Notes: generated from the letters alone by a model not told the origin. A stretch of 64,000 nucleotides of DNA from CAYZGU01 sp964478165 (GCA_964478165.1 CAYZGU010000002.1:30283-94282); one strand, 5' to 3'; counted from the first letter of the stretch, positions 18,857 to 29,016 are shown. Numbers and translations are program-made.

Positions 18857-19184
18857 TGTTGAAGGGATGTCCAATTTGTTCAGCCCGTTGCTGGCAGGAG
18901 AATGCAAATAGTCATTAGTGGAATTTGAAGGACTGGTCTTAGTAGCAGAAGTGCTCCATTCTCCTGGGGCTCTCCTTTCGAGTTTAGCCAGTCAGAATCA
19001 ATTTTCACAGGAGTTACAGTACCGTGTGGCACGATGGTGATTGCCAAGGTGCGTGTCTCTTTAGACTCTAATGTATATCTCAGCAAGTGCTGTCATGAAC
19101 CTAGCCAACCGTGCCCACCCAGAGAAGAGTTTTAACGGGAAAGGCTTTTCATCCTCAGTGGTAAGGTACACAGAGTGTGTTCAT

Positions 19185-19440
19185 TTATTGTCCAGCTTTG
19201 TCCCTCTGACAACGTTTGGAGCATGTTTGCCACATGCCATTCAGCGCTTTGACGATTTTCGGGTGCTTGCTTGATAAGTCATTCAGTTCGTAACGATCGG
19301 TCTCCATGTTGTAGAGTTCTCACTTGTCGTGGCCTGTTGGAACATGTTGGCCTTGCGATTCTACGCTCTGGTCCTAGGCTTACGGTTTTCCATTTGCTTT
19401 TGCTAAATTCTGGTACAATTGTATGGCAACCGAAATGTCA
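19185..19440 (-). pseudogene. Remnant of a sulfatase C-terminus
   Basis: The minus-strand translation reads SKWKTVSLGPERR, then GHDK, a TGA stop where Trp is expected, and ELYNMETDRYELNDLSSKHP followed by IVKALNGMWQ before a TAA at 19185-19187. This matches the C-terminal segment of formylglycine sulfatases, in which W-ELYDLExDRxELNDLxxKHP is a near-universal ending. The catalytic N-terminal domain is not found in the spacer, so only a fragment survives. The remaining spacers 18857-19184 and 19441-19692 hold nothing I can name. Confidence 0.75.
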
Positions 19441-19692
19441 TGTTTATATGCCGTGAACGCTGAGAGATGTTGCAGTTTTGAGGGAAAATCTACGATTTGC
19501 CCGGTTTGAGTTTTTTATGAACGTTCCGCACCATCTGACATAGAAATATTTCAGGTTATCCGCGACATATAGCTGGACTTGAGCAGTTGGAGAAACGATA
19601 AAGGTTTTAGTCCGTGTTCTGAAGAAATAACCATTCGCTCATGAGCCATACTCCTCCAGGGATAGAATTGGTTCAAGTAAAGGCAAATAATT

Positions 19693-21150
19693 ATGCATCA
19701 GAACGACAGCGACACACCAGTATCCGACGAAATAGCACTCAACTACCACCTCATGCATCCGGGCGGTGACAGTGCTCCCGGAGATCCCAACGCGGCGTTT
19801 TGCCTAGATGGTACATATCACCTGCACTATATCCTGCGTCAGACATGGCATGACCAGCGCTCGCATTGCTTTGTTCATGTTACTAGTCCGGACATGCTAA
19901 ACTGGACCTGGCAGACGACAAAGCTGCAGCCATCCTTCACTGGTCACGGTATGTACAGTGGAACGGGGTTTATCACAAGAGAGGGTGCGCCCGCTGTCAT
20001 CTACCACGGTCAGGGCTCCGGCCGGAATTATATCGCGGTAGCTAAGGATAGAGCCTTGTCCTCCTGGAAAAAACCGCATCCGATTAATCCGAAAACACTC
20101 TTTGGAGAGGACGCGGAGATGCACCACTGGGATCCTGATTGCTTCGTTATCAATGATACGTACTATGCTATCTCCGGTGGTATAGAACAGCCGATTATGA
20201 GGTCACAAGACCTCGTAAACTGGAGCCACGTTGGCAATTTCCTGAAACACGAGATGCCGGAAGTTGCTATAGGCGAAGACATCTCGTGTCCTAACTTCTT
20301 CCGTCTCGGAGACAAGTGGGTGTTGTTGTGCATTAGTCATCCTTTAGGCTGTCGATATTATGTAGGTGACTGGGACGCAGACGCTGAGCAGTTTGTACCG
20401 GAAATACATGGACGCATGAACTGGCGACGTCCAGAACAGTCCATTTACCGCACCGAATATCGCGATTACTTTGCGCCGGAAAGCGTACTTACCACCGACG
20501 GTCGTCGCGTTATGTGGGCATGGATTGCTACTCTCCATGAGGACATCTTCCAGAGGACAGTACAGGCCCTACCACGTGAGCTTATTCTAGCAGACGATAA
20601 CACTCTCCGTATTCGACCGTTGCAAGAACTCGAGAGGTTGCGCTATGATCGTTTGACCCTCAGAAACGTCACCGTTACGTTACCAGAGCGTTCGCACGGT
20701 AGTAGTGCCACTGAGCACATCGCTGATCTTGAGCATGACGCTTACGAAATTAAGATTACGGTAGATCCAGAACAAACCAAACGTAAACGATTTGGCTTCC
20801 AACTTTTTGCGGATGAAGCCAACGAAGGTTTATCCATTATGGTTCACCCAGAAAACGGTACGCTTCGCATCGGTACTACCGAATCCCCTTTTGCTGTTGC
20901 GGATCTGCCGGAAACGGAAGCCCTCGAATTACGAATCTTCGTCGATAAATACGTGGTAGAAGTTTTTGCCAATGAGCGACAAGCCGTTGTTGGTGTGCAC
21001 ATGGATTACCGCTCCGCCCATGGTTTGAAGGTATACACCTACGGCGACACGACAATAATTCGGGAGATTAACATCTGGAAACTGAAACCTACTAACCAGG
21101 GGTTTCTCGAAGCGAGAGAGAATCGAATCTGGCTGCCGGAAATGGAGTGA
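19693..21150 (+). CDS. Glycoside hydrolase family 32 (fructosidase-type) protein
   Basis: This is a five-bladed propeller glycosidase with a C-terminal beta-sandwich, of the family that hydrolyses sucrose, levan or inulin. Three acidic motifs are present: GDPNAAFCLDG with nucleophile Asp31, HWDPDCFV (the RDP-equivalent Asp as transition-state stabiliser) and GEDISCPNFF (the EC-motif Glu as acid/base). The C-terminal domain contains DKYVVEVFANERQAVV, the usual GH32 sandwich motif. The product is 485 residues with no signal peptide, so it is cytoplasmic. ATG 19693 has AAAGG 9 bases upstream. It converges with the next gene, a second propeller protein on the minus strand. Confidence 0.88.
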   Translation: MHQNDSDTPVSDEIALNYHLMHPGGDSAPGDPNAAFCLDGTYHLHYILRQTWHDQRSHCFVHVTSPDMLNWTWQTTKLQPSFTGHGMYSGTGFITREGAPAVIYHGQGSGRNYIAVAKDRALSSWKKPHPINPKTLFGEDAEMHHWDPDCFVINDTYYAISGGIEQPIMRSQDLVNWSHVGNFLKHEMPEVAIGEDISCPNFFRLGDKWVLLCISHPLGCRYYVGDWDADAEQFVPEIHGRMNWRRPEQSIYRTEYRDYFAPESVLTTDGRRVMWAWIATLHEDIFQRTVQALPRELILADDNTLRIRPLQELERLRYDRLTLRNVTVTLPERSHGSSATEHIADLEHDAYEIKITVDPEQTKRKRFGFQLFADEANEGLSIMVHPENGTLRIGTTESPFAVADLPETEALELRIFVDKYVVEVFANERQAVVGVHMDYRSAHGLKVYTYGDTTIIREINIWKLKPTNQGFLEARENRIWLPEME

Positions 21151-21210
21151 ATCAGGGAGAAAATTAGCGATGCCAAAATTTTTATCTTTCCGAGGTTTCC
21201 AGGTTAGTTG

Positions 21211-21227
21211 GCACTAAAAAATAGTGC
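21211..21227. terminator. Short hairpin between convergent genes
   Basis: GCACTA (21211-21216) and TAGTGC (21222-21227) pair around AAAAA in the 142-base gap between the convergent GH32 and propeller genes. It could serve as a terminator, but the stem is only 6 bp and no T-run follows. Confidence 0.35.
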
Positions 21228-21292
21228 ATTTGTGGTAACAGATTCTGTCAGTTTTAAGAAGATGGGGAATGGGTGTCGGGTCCTTGCTTACA

Positions 21293-22981
21293 TCATGGAT
21301 TTGTTTTTCGTGCCAACTCGAACTGGAAGGCATAGAGGCTGGCTTGGTGGAGGTGAAATATGAGTCTCACTGGTTTGTTCCATAGGGTTCGCACATCTGC
21401 ATCTCCGTTCCAAGTAATCGTATGCCAGATCTCGTTGGGATTATTTGAGTACGTCGGATCGCAATCCTCAACTGAGAACCCCTCGTAGGGCTGGAAATAG
21501 GGGTCGACTATTTCGACGCGTAGATAACCGCCATAGGCGTCAGAATTGACCTTGAGCGTGTTCCCTTCGAAGACGAACTGGCGCGTGATTACTTTGCCCC
21601 GCTCGTGTACTGGACTCAGCTTGGCCCAACCATCTTCGCGTAGGACCAGCCCCCCGACAGATCGTTTTCGTCGTGGGTGTTGCCCCAAATTTTGTTTCAA
21701 GCGCTCCCATTCGCGTTTTCCCTGTTCGAATGTTGTCTCAGGAACAATGGGATGGGGTTGTCTTGTGTACCAATGCTGTTTGTCCGGACAGGCCAGGTAC
21801 GGAATCGTAATTTTGCCATCGTACTCCAACATGCCGGCGGCAGTGTAGCAGACACAACCGTAATCGATGCTTCCGGGGCCCCGGTTCTCGACCCATGCTT
21901 CAGGTCCGCCGACCCGCTGCCATTGCCTGCCATCGCGGCTGGTATACAGACCCAGCCTTATGTGGGCTTGGTCTCTCCAGTTTCGTCCTTCGTGTACCTG
22001 CCATACTGGTTCAGCTATGAACTCCCCAGGGATGCCAATATACAGATCTCCGACCTTACGCACCGACATCTCATGGAATTCCAGATGAGGTGCCAAATTG
22101 GGGTCCCCATCACTGGAAATTACTATCTCTTTGGGAGACCAGTTGATGAAATCTTCGCTCTCCTGCCTCCCAATCTGGCGTTTGCGGTGGAGAAAGTTCC
22201 AATGGTGGGAATACTGGCTATAGGCAACCCATTTCTGGATGGCCTCATCCCAGATGATGCGCGATTCATGGTGGTGACGGTATGGGGTGTCAGCGCTGAT
22301 GTCGGTCCACTGGAGACCATCGGGCGAAGCCGCTACGGTAGTTGTGTTCTTGGAGAGCGTGTTGGTAACTGCTCCGGCAGCGATCCGACGTTCATTGTGT
22401 TCCTTGGCTCTACCATGGGCGCAATAAAGCATGAGGAACTTCCGGTCGGGGTCGCTTTGGTCATGGTTTAGCACAACTGTCACACCTGCCGTATCGCGCT
22501 GTACGATGTTGGTGGATTTGTGCTCTTTGTAGGACAAGCAAACCTTACTGAGGGGTTTTTCCCAATGCAGACAATCTGTAGACTCCGCGTAGCAAAGGAC
22601 CTGTCCGGTGTTAAATGGATCCCCGGTAAGGGATTGTGTATACCACAACTTGAACTTGCAGTCGGCGGAATCATGGATTGCGGCGACAGGAATTGGGTTG
22701 GCATGGCACGCCCACGGAAGGTCATCTACTTCGAGCATGGGTTCTTCGGCGCGATGGGGTTCGGGGAAGATGCGTTCGATATCTTCCAGATGGTCAAGTA
22801 TGAAGTTGTCCAAGAACAGTTGCTTTTCTATACCGATGTGGAGGAAGGGAATCTCGTAATCGGGTTGAATGTAAGGATAATTATTGTCCACAGGGCGCTT
22901 CTCCGCCATTGTGTCTTCGATTTTCCCTTGTAGATCGAGTCGCTCAGTCACGGTTTTCTTTTCCGGTAGATTCATATTCAT
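21293..22981 (-). CDS. Glycoside-hydrolase-like five-bladed propeller protein
   Basis: This is a 562-residue cytoplasmic protein with GH32/GH43-like propeller character. IEKQLFLDNFIL opens the fold, a form common to predicted glycosidases of Planctomycetes and Poribacteria that usually read RQLFIDD. KFKLWYTQS and VLCYAESTDCLHWEKP mark blade 1, ASPDGLQWT and YTSRDGRQWQR later blades, and a beta-rich C-terminal region follows with SVGGLVLREDGW and VDPYFQPYEGFS. The start ATG 22981 has GGAGG 5 bases upstream. No catalytic residue can be assigned with certainty. It is transcribed away from the split oxidoreductase gene and toward GH32. A role in processing plant or sponge polysaccharide is likely from context. 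Confidence 0.7.
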   Translation of the reverse strand: MNMNLPEKKTVTERLDLQGKIEDTMAEKRPVDNNYPYIQPDYEIPFLHIGIEKQLFLDNFILDHLEDIERIFPEPHRAEEPMLEVDDLPWACHANPIPVAAIHDSADCKFKLWYTQSLTGDPFNTGQVLCYAESTDCLHWEKPLSKVCLSYKEHKSTNIVQRDTAGVTVVLNHDQSDPDRKFLMLYCAHGRAKEHNERRIAAGAVTNTLSKNTTTVAASPDGLQWTDISADTPYRHHHESRIIWDEAIQKWVAYSQYSHHWNFLHRKRQIGRQESEDFINWSPKEIVISSDGDPNLAPHLEFHEMSVRKVGDLYIGIPGEFIAEPVWQVHEGRNWRDQAHIRLGLYTSRDGRQWQRVGGPEAWVENRGPGSIDYGCVCYTAAGMLEYDGKITIPYLACPDKQHWYTRQPHPIVPETTFEQGKREWERLKQNLGQHPRRKRSVGGLVLREDGWAKLSPVHERGKVITRQFVFEGNTLKVNSDAYGGYLRVEIVDPYFQPYEGFSVEDCDPTYSNNPNEIWHTITWNGDADVRTLWNKPVRLIFHLHQASLYAFQFELARKTNP

Positions 22982-23567
22982 CTTTCCTCCAAACTTATAA
23001 GAGTAACATCACAAACATGATTTTAGTGGCTGTCATTGTAAGCCGATAACCCAATTTCCACCCAGTGTTCCCTCGAAAGAATAATAACAGTGCTTCTATT
23101 CGGTAGAACCCACAATTCAATCGATTCGCACGAAACGTATTGGGGGTATAATAGTCTTCGATTCTGTTTTGTCGAAGCTGGTTCCGAGACTAATCTAGTG
23201 AGATTTCTAGAAGTTATGTCCCCAGCCTCGGTCGTTTGGCAGTGGCCCTTCTGCCTATAGCCAGTAGCTATTTACAGATTGTCGCAAGAGCAGTATGATG
23301 TTACAATCTGGGCACCAGTGGCCTTTCCTTTTCATGTTTGGCGCGGGGGTGTCCACACTACAGGAAGAACGGATTACATTGGCATCTAATGAGTTTGTAC
23401 TTGGGATGTTACCAACATACTACCTGTTTTGGCAGTATAGCATGGGGAAATAAATTTAGTCAAGGCGAGGGCTTGAGTTTCAGGCTGATAGAATTGATGC
23501 TAACATGGCAATGTTGTTAATTTTCATTTTGTCATGCTGAACGAGAGATTTTTGCTGGAGAAAACCT
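22982..23567. other. Divergent intergenic region
   Basis: This 586-base spacer separates the minus-strand propeller gene from the plus-strand oxidoreductase gene, so it should contain both promoters. A perfect TATAAT occurs at 23147-23152 on the plus strand, but no matching -35 box is seen at 17 or 18 bases. Nothing else is supported. Confidence 0.3.
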
Positions 23568-24661
23568 ATGAAAACCTATCGGGCTGGGATCATTGGTCTC
23601 GGGCGTATGGGTAGCACCTTCGATGATGAAATTACTCAGGGAGGTTCGCTTTTTCTACCCTACTGCCATGGTCCGAGCTACCACGCTGCTCCAAACGTCG
23701 AACTGGCAGCGGGAGCGGATATAAACCACGAACAAGCTGCGATTTTCGGTGAACGTTGGAGCGTGAGCCCTAATCATCTTTACCGCGATTACAGAGAGAT
23801 GCTGGCTAAAGAAAGCCTAGACCTTCTTAGTGTGTGTACGACCACGAGGATTCGATCTGCCATTGTGCAGGATGCCGCTTACGCTGGTGTCAAAGGAATC
23901 TGGGTGGAAAAACCAATAGCCTTGAGCTTGGAGGAAGCTGATACCATGGTGCATCTTTGTCGTAAGAAAGGTGTCTCGCTGGCGGTAAACTGTGCGCGTC
24001 GATGGAATCCGTTGTTCGGCGAGGCACGACGACTGTCGATGCTGGTGAGATTGGAGAAGTTCTACAGGTGACTGTCTATGCTCAATGTGGCCTCTCTCAC
24101 AATGGAAGTCATGCTATTGATGTACTGCGTTACATGGCGGGTGGACATGTAGAATGGGTTTTTGGAGAGATGGAATCGGACGAAGCCGCTGCCGGTGAGG
24201 ATGACCTGATGGGAAATGGTTATCTCGTGTTTGACAATGGCGTTCGCGCTTATTTCCGGAGCATGCCCACTGGATCTGCCTCTTCGGAAGTTGACGTTAT
24301 TGGTACAACAGGACGCATCCGCTCCCAAAATAACGGAGAGGAATTTGAACTCATTCGGACGATTTCCGGTGGTCGCCGCGGCTTAGGCGTCCCAGCAAAG
24401 TGCCCGTTTCCCTGGCCGGCACGCATCCAAGGAGTGGGGTTGACGATTGTTGCGGATCTAATCAACGCGATTGAAACAGGACAGTCCACAAAATGTTCAG
24501 GAGAGGATGGGCTGGAGGCGTTGGAAGTGGCGATTGCCATGCGGGAATCGCATCGAAAAGGTGGTATCAAAATTAATCTTCCGTTGACGGATAGGAGTCT
24601 ACGCATTTTCTCATCGGAAATCCGAGGAGATGCGGTTCCCGCCCGAATTCGTCGGAGGTAG
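23568..24661 (+). pseudogene. Gfo/Idh/MocA-family oxidoreductase, interrupted by a frameshift
   Basis: The N-terminal half (23568 to about 24030) has the NAD(P)-binding start YRAGIIGLGRMG and the family motif WVEKPIALS, and ends around RRWNPLFGEARR. The C-terminal half continues in another frame from about 24030 (TVDAGEIGEVLQVTVY) to 24661, including NGSHAIDVLRYM and VDVIGTTGRI of the substrate domain. Together they would form a normal protein of about 363 residues. A single +1 or -2 base event near 24030 breaks it, close to CGACGACTG. ATG 23568 has GGAG 7 bases upstream. The rest of the sequence is well preserved, so the break is recent, a sequencing error, or an assembly error. Confidence 0.82.
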
Positions 24662-24717
24662 GCATTGACATAGTAAGATGATGAAGCACTTTGCTGTGGC
24701 TGTTGATGCGAGAAATC

Positions 24718-24747
24718 CGCCGCCTTTTGAGGGGACCCGGCGTTTTT
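24718..24747 (+). terminator. Possible Rho-independent terminator
   Basis: CGCCG (24718-24722) pairs with CGGCG (24738-24742) and is followed directly by TTTTT. It lies 57 bases downstream of the split oxidoreductase stop codon. The stem is imperfect inside. The remaining spacer to 25199 shows nothing I can name. Confidence 0.45.
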
Positions 24748-25199
24748 CGAGTTTTTAACCGGATTGCGTTTGAGAGCTTATCAGCTTATCATTGGAGAGG
24801 AGATCCGTAAATGTGAGAGAAATCTGGAAACCCACGTGAGTATCGTCTTGAAAGGATCTTCTTACTAAAATCATCGAGGATGTTTTTTAAGCGGGATGCT
24901 TGACATTACTTGATTATATTGTTACGACTTGGCCAACTATGATTTCGGCGATTGCGGTACGGTTAATAATTGGGCATCTCGCCGAAATATTTGCTCCTGA
25001 GTACGATTTGCGATTTACTAAAAAAGCAGGCGTTAATAGGATCTGCGTCAACGGAAAATTGCGGTTCCCCGAGTTCGATGTTTGTCGTCCAAGGGGACAG
25101 TATCTTCCGCTGATTTGTTTGTCTTGAGTCGTTTTGACCCGAAGCCATAATTACGAAGAGTTTTCGAATGATGGCTTCGGTAGCCAATGGTCGCACCTA

Positions 25200-26282
25200 C
25201 TAATCTACCCATGCTTGACGTAAGAGTTGAATCCAGTTTCCGTGCATGATGGCAGCGATGTCATTATCTTTGTAGCCGCGATCTGCCAGGAGTCCCACCA
25301 GCTTCTGTAAATCCGCGATAGTGTCCAAATCCGACGGCGATTGCTCCCGACCGTAACCGCCGTCCAAGTCGGTACCAATCGCGGCATGGCGGCTGTCCCC
25401 CGCCAATTGACAAATATAGTCGATGTGGTCAACGACAGTGGACAGCGTTATGCGATGATTCGAACTTTGATCTATAGTAAAACCAAATTGCAGCTGCCAG
25501 ACGTCTAAAGCCACTCCGATTACACCATCCCGTTGAATGATAGCCTGTAACTGTTCGTCGCTGAACTGGCGTTGATGTGGAACCAGTGTTCGGCAGTTGT
25601 TGTGACTGGCTAACACCCTTCCATGGTAGTGGTCTAAAGCTTGCCAGAAGGCTTGATCTGAGCAGTGTGTTAGGTCGAGTAGCACTCCTAAGCGTTCCAT
25701 TTCGGAGAGCAGGTGCGGACCTAACTCGGTCAAACCCAGATCAGTGCCCGTTCCACCGGCGTAACGTCCAGGGCCGTAGTGTGTTAGGCCGAGCAATCGT
25801 AGACCGGCGATCCACCATTCTTCTAGATGCGATGGTTCGCCAATTGAATCTGCACCTTCCATACTTACCACAAATCCCAGAGGAGGTGTGCTATCTGAAT
25901 CCACATGAGACTTTGACTCCCACGTGCTCCATTCTATGATGTGAGTTTCCAGGTCAGTTCGAGTTTCGATGATGCGAATGTGGTCCATTTGTTCTAGGGC
26001 ACGATAGTAAGCCAATTGGCCTCGAGTAACTCCATAGGACTGGGCAAGTGACGCATAATCTGTGTAGTCCACGGGTCGGCCAGTAGATCTCGCAAAAAGG
26101 GTGGCGAAACAGAGCGCAATCCGTCCCTGTTGCATTTCAGGAAGGGCGACGGTGCCCTGGGCGCGTCCCTTGCCCTGCGTGTGGTTTTCTTGCGTTCGAA
26201 TGGTGTGGACGGAACTTAGCAAGTCCCGGTTGCATTGCAGCGCATTCCAGGACAGGTCCAGGTGAGCATCGATGATGAGCAT
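25200..26282 (-). CDS. Membrane dipeptidase (peptidase family M19)
   Basis: This is a zinc dipeptidase of about 360 residues, related to renal dipeptidase. Zinc ligands are visible: IDAHLDLSWN (His-x-Asp) at the N-terminus, VSMEGADSI (bridging Glu), GLTHYGPGRYAGG (His) and LDLTHCSDQAF (His). IGTDLDGGYG near the C-terminus is a further family motif. The start ATG 26282 has a strong AGGAGG site; an upstream in-frame ATG at 26324 has none. Bacterial members hydrolyse dipeptides, often with a D-residue, and have no signal peptide, as here. It is the last gene of a minus-strand series, 79 bases after a PhyH gene. Confidence 0.88.
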   Translation of the reverse strand: MLIIDAHLDLSWNALQCNRDLLSSVHTIRTQENHTQGKGRAQGTVALPEMQQGRIALCFATLFARSTGRPVDYTDYASLAQSYGVTRGQLAYYRALEQMDHIRIIETRTDLETHIIEWSTWESKSHVDSDSTPPLGFVVSMEGADSIGEPSHLEEWWIAGLRLLGLTHYGPGRYAGGTGTDLGLTELGPHLLSEMERLGVLLDLTHCSDQAFWQALDHYHGRVLASHNNCRTLVPHQRQFSDEQLQAIIQRDGVIGVALDVWQLQFGFTIDQSSNHRITLSTVVDHIDYICQLAGDSRHAAIGTDLDGGYGREQSPSDLDTIADLQKLVGLLADRGYKDNDIAAIMHGNWIQLLRQAWVD

Positions 26283-26361
26283 GAAGCCTCCTATTTGTGA
26301 TAATAGCCGAAGCCCGGTGGACAAGGCCTGAATCAGCGTTGTTTATGTAGCACAATACGTC

Positions 26362-27549
26362 TTATGCTTTGTGCTGTTGAGTGTAGCAATGTAATTTGCG
26401 TTTGACTTGTTCCAGTGACCAGTGCTCTCGTAAAGCTTGATGCATTATGTTTTGGGGTGTTAGGGAAGCATTGCCGGGACTAGGAGGATTGGAATCTAGA
26501 TTCGTCGGAAATGCGTATCCATCCGCTAGCGCTGCAATCGTATCTTCGATGGTTTTAGGTGAGATAATCGCCTGTTTCACCCTTTCCAAGAGTGCAGGAT
26601 ATACTTTTTCTATCATGGCATGTCGATTGACCATTTCCATGGGGCGACCAAATGCCGAGGAAATCTGGACTAGGTTGGCAATTCGATCCTTCGTTGAAGA
26701 GTTTGTTCCTGCTGCGTGGAATAGTGCTGGATTTAAGAAAATCGCATCCCCCTTGCGGAGTGGAATTTGAGACTTGTGTGCGTTAAAACAGGTCACAAAA
26801 TCCTCATCATGGAACGCCAGATATCCAGCGGGATATTTTTGAGAAAAAGGTAGGAAAAGCGTTGGTCCAGACTCTTTTGGCATATCGCTGTGAGCGATGC
26901 TGCCTTGCAGCGTTAGGTATTGTGACATTAGGTGGGCATGAATCGGGAACTTGGCCGCAGACTCGCGAGATTGAAATCCTAAATGGTAGTCGCGGTGTGG
27001 TGATTGGGCCTTGCCGCCCGGTTTGACATTGTTCATTTGGGCAGTGATTTGGTAGTATGGGCCTAACCAAGCCTGTGATACTAGGGCGAGTAGCGAATTT
27101 CCATAGTAATCAATGAATAATTCCGGGGCTTGGAGGCATGCTTTTTGAAAAGAGTTCCAAATGCGTTGGTTATTACCGAAATGATCTTTGCTTTCACGAT
27201 TTGGCCCATTTTCTTGAGCGAGAATCTTCTGGAAGACTGTTGTCATATCATCGATTACGGTCGTGTTGGAGTACATGCCTTTTATTACGAAAAGCCCCGG
27301 TCCATCCCTGAGACAACTTCCCAGCTCGCTTTTGATGTCGACATCTGCGTTTGCACCAGTCATTGTGTCTCGTAGTTTATCACCATTATAGAGGATGATA
27401 TTCTGTTGTTCCGCGTCAGCAAATCGGTACAGATTAAGATCGACGGATTGTTCACAGATCGTTTCAAACTGTTCGAGTCGAACGTCATTTACACTGAAGT
27501 ATTTGGGTAATGGGTGTTTTGATCTCTGTGACGATGACTTATAGTGCAT
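26362..27549 (-). CDS. Phytanoyl-CoA dioxygenase (PhyH) family protein
   Basis: This is an Fe(II)/2-oxoglutarate oxygenase of 395 residues, longer than the 270-300 typical of the family because of N- and C-terminal extensions. The iron triad is seen as SPHRDYHLGF (His-x-Asp) and LFHAAGTNSS (distal His), with Arg in KDRIANLVQ for 2-oxoglutarate. SGPTLFLPFSQ precedes the distal His, as in relatives. It lies between the alpha/beta hydrolase gene (402-base gap) and the dipeptidase gene. It differs clearly from the other PhyH proteins of the window, so it is not a recent duplicate. The substrate is unknown. Confidence 0.85.
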   Translation of the reverse strand: MHYKSSSQRSKHPLPKYFSVNDVRLEQFETICEQSVDLNLYRFADAEQQNIILYNGDKLRDTMTGANADVDIKSELGSCLRDGPGLFVIKGMYSNTTVIDDMTTVFQKILAQENGPNRESKDHFGNNQRIWNSFQKACLQAPELFIDYYGNSLLALVSQAWLGPYYQITAQMNNVKPGGKAQSPHRDYHLGFQSRESAAKFPIHAHLMSQYLTLQGSIAHSDMPKESGPTLFLPFSQKYPAGYLAFHDEDFVTCFNAHKSQIPLRKGDAIFLNPALFHAAGTNSSTKDRIANLVQISSAFGRPMEMVNRHAMIEKVYPALLERVKQAIISPKTIEDTIAALADGYAFPTNLDSNPPSPGNASLTPQNIMHQALREHWSLEQVKRKLHCYTQQHKA

Positions 27550-27951
27550 TCTAAACGCTTAATGTGGGATTTAGTGACGAGGACGGCTTGATCTATTTAC
27601 AACGTGGATACTTGTGCGTAGGTTCTGCGTCCTGCGGATTACTATGAACGTACTCTATTTGTGAATGGTAAACAAATGGCAAAATAAATCGGCACCTATT
27701 TTCCAGTATGGCGTTCTTTCTTGAGGGTAGCCAGCCGACTACAAATGGGTAGGATTTTGAACTCGGTTTAGTTTTGACGCCTGGCATCCATCCCTTCCTT
27801 TCAGTTCGCCGGTCTATTGAAAGAACTGAAGCTGTCTATCAGAGATTTTCGGCTGTTTCCGTATGAAGAGATACACGTGCCCAAATTTCACTAGGCGGAT
27901 AGTTTGAAGAAGCTTGCGGCTGGCTAAAAGCGTCTATCAATTGAAGAAGAA
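27550..27951. other. 0.4-kb spacer
   Basis: The spacer contains an AAGGAAGGG site followed by ATG (27788) that opens only seven codons on the minus strand. This suggests a leader peptide or the start of a lost gene. Otherwise it contains nothing I can support. Confidence 0.3.
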
Positions 27952-29016
27952 TTAGCTCGTTAGATCCATCAGATGTTTCTTAAAGAATGTTTCTGACTTA
28001 TTTCCTCCCCAACCGTGTTCTCCAGCATGTAGATCTAGCTCAAGTTGATCTCTGGCTCCAGCGACATCGTAAATCTCGGACAAACGGTTGTAGCATTGCA
28101 TTGCTGTATCGACTTTGAAGCAAGCGTCATATGTGCCGATGTCAATCAGAAGCGGTCTTGGCGCCACAAGCCCCTGCAAATCCGGTAGATCTACATATCT
28201 GAAGAGATTGGGCGCAACCTGCATGCCGCAGTAGTTGATGTCACGGATTCCGAATGCTGCCCAGAGGTCACTGTAACAAATTATCTCCGTGGCTTTGAAG
28301 CGCTCGTCAGATAATGCCATCCATAGAGACATGGTTCCTCCACCGCTCAACCCCATGACGCCCAGGCGATCCTTGTCCACATGAGGAAATGAGGTTACGA
28401 CGTCTGTTGCGACTTTGCCATGAGCAATGTTGATTGAAAGCGATGTCATTCCGAGCATCGTGGCGTGTAGATAGTATAGATTGCACCAGTCCTTTCCTGT
28501 GCCGAGTGAGTGATGATTTGGTTTGTTATTGTCGTTTCGCTCGCCAAATCCAATCCAATCTATCGCATAAGTAATGAATCCCTGCTGCGCTAGGGCTTCA
28601 CCATAATTATAATTGTGTTGGTCTATCGATTTCCGAAGCTCAGGGCTGGCACCATTTCCCATTACTGGCTCTTTACCATGCGGACCGTGGCCGTGACAGC
28701 ATAATATAGCTGGTCGTTTCTCTGTCTTTTTTAAGTCCATTGGAATATTAACGAGGAGCACAGCCGATAGAAATGCTTGAACATCGATAATCCAACGCTG
28801 CTTGATTAAGCCCTTATCTTCCCACTCTACTTGCAGTTCGGGGTTTGCGTTGGTTTCAGGTGGCGATTTGCCCAGCGTTCCCAGGATTTTGGGTAGAGTA
28901 GTTTGCTTCCATGACAAGAAGTATTCTTTATCTTTACCCGAGAAGCGGTACTCTGGCTTATGCGATTTGACTAAATCATTAAACATTCGCTGCGGGCTTA
29001 GGTTTCTAGTGGCCAT
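27952..29016 (-). CDS. Alpha/beta hydrolase, acetyl xylan esterase / dienelactone-hydrolase-like
   Basis: This is a cytoplasmic serine hydrolase of 354 residues with an alpha/beta fold. The nucleophile elbow is GVMGLSGGGTMS, the oxyanion region is PAILCCHGHGPHGKEP, and the catalytic His lies in LDLHAGEHGWGG near the C-terminus. YAIDWIGFGERND and VAPRPLLIDIGTYD (acid region) are as in acetyl xylan esterase-like hydrolases. ATG 29016 has GAGG upstream. It is 65 bases downstream of a PhyH gene on the same strand. The family deacetylates sugars or hydrolyses lactones or esters; the substrate is not evident. Confidence 0.85.
   Translation of the reverse strand: MATRNLSPQRMFNDLVKSHKPEYRFSGKDKEYFLSWKQTTLPKILGTLGKSPPETNANPELQVEWEDKGLIKQRWIIDVQAFLSAVLLVNIPMDLKKTEKRPAILCCHGHGPHGKEPVMGNGASPELRKSIDQHNYNYGEALAQQGFITYAIDWIGFGERNDNNKPNHHSLGTGKDWCNLYYLHATMLGMTSLSINIAHGKVATDVVTSFPHVDKDRLGVMGLSGGGTMSLWMALSDERFKATEIICYSDLWAAFGIRDINYCGMQVAPNLFRYVDLPDLQGLVAPRPLLIDIGTYDACFKVDTAMQCYNRLSEIYDVAGARDQLELDLHAGEHGWGGNKSETFFKKHLMDLTS

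Noticed and set aside
21677..22471. 264-codon plus-strand frame inside the propeller gene
   Set aside because: It is antisense to the 562-residue propeller protein with clear family features; composition is rich in Ser, Leu and Pro as expected of an antisense frame.
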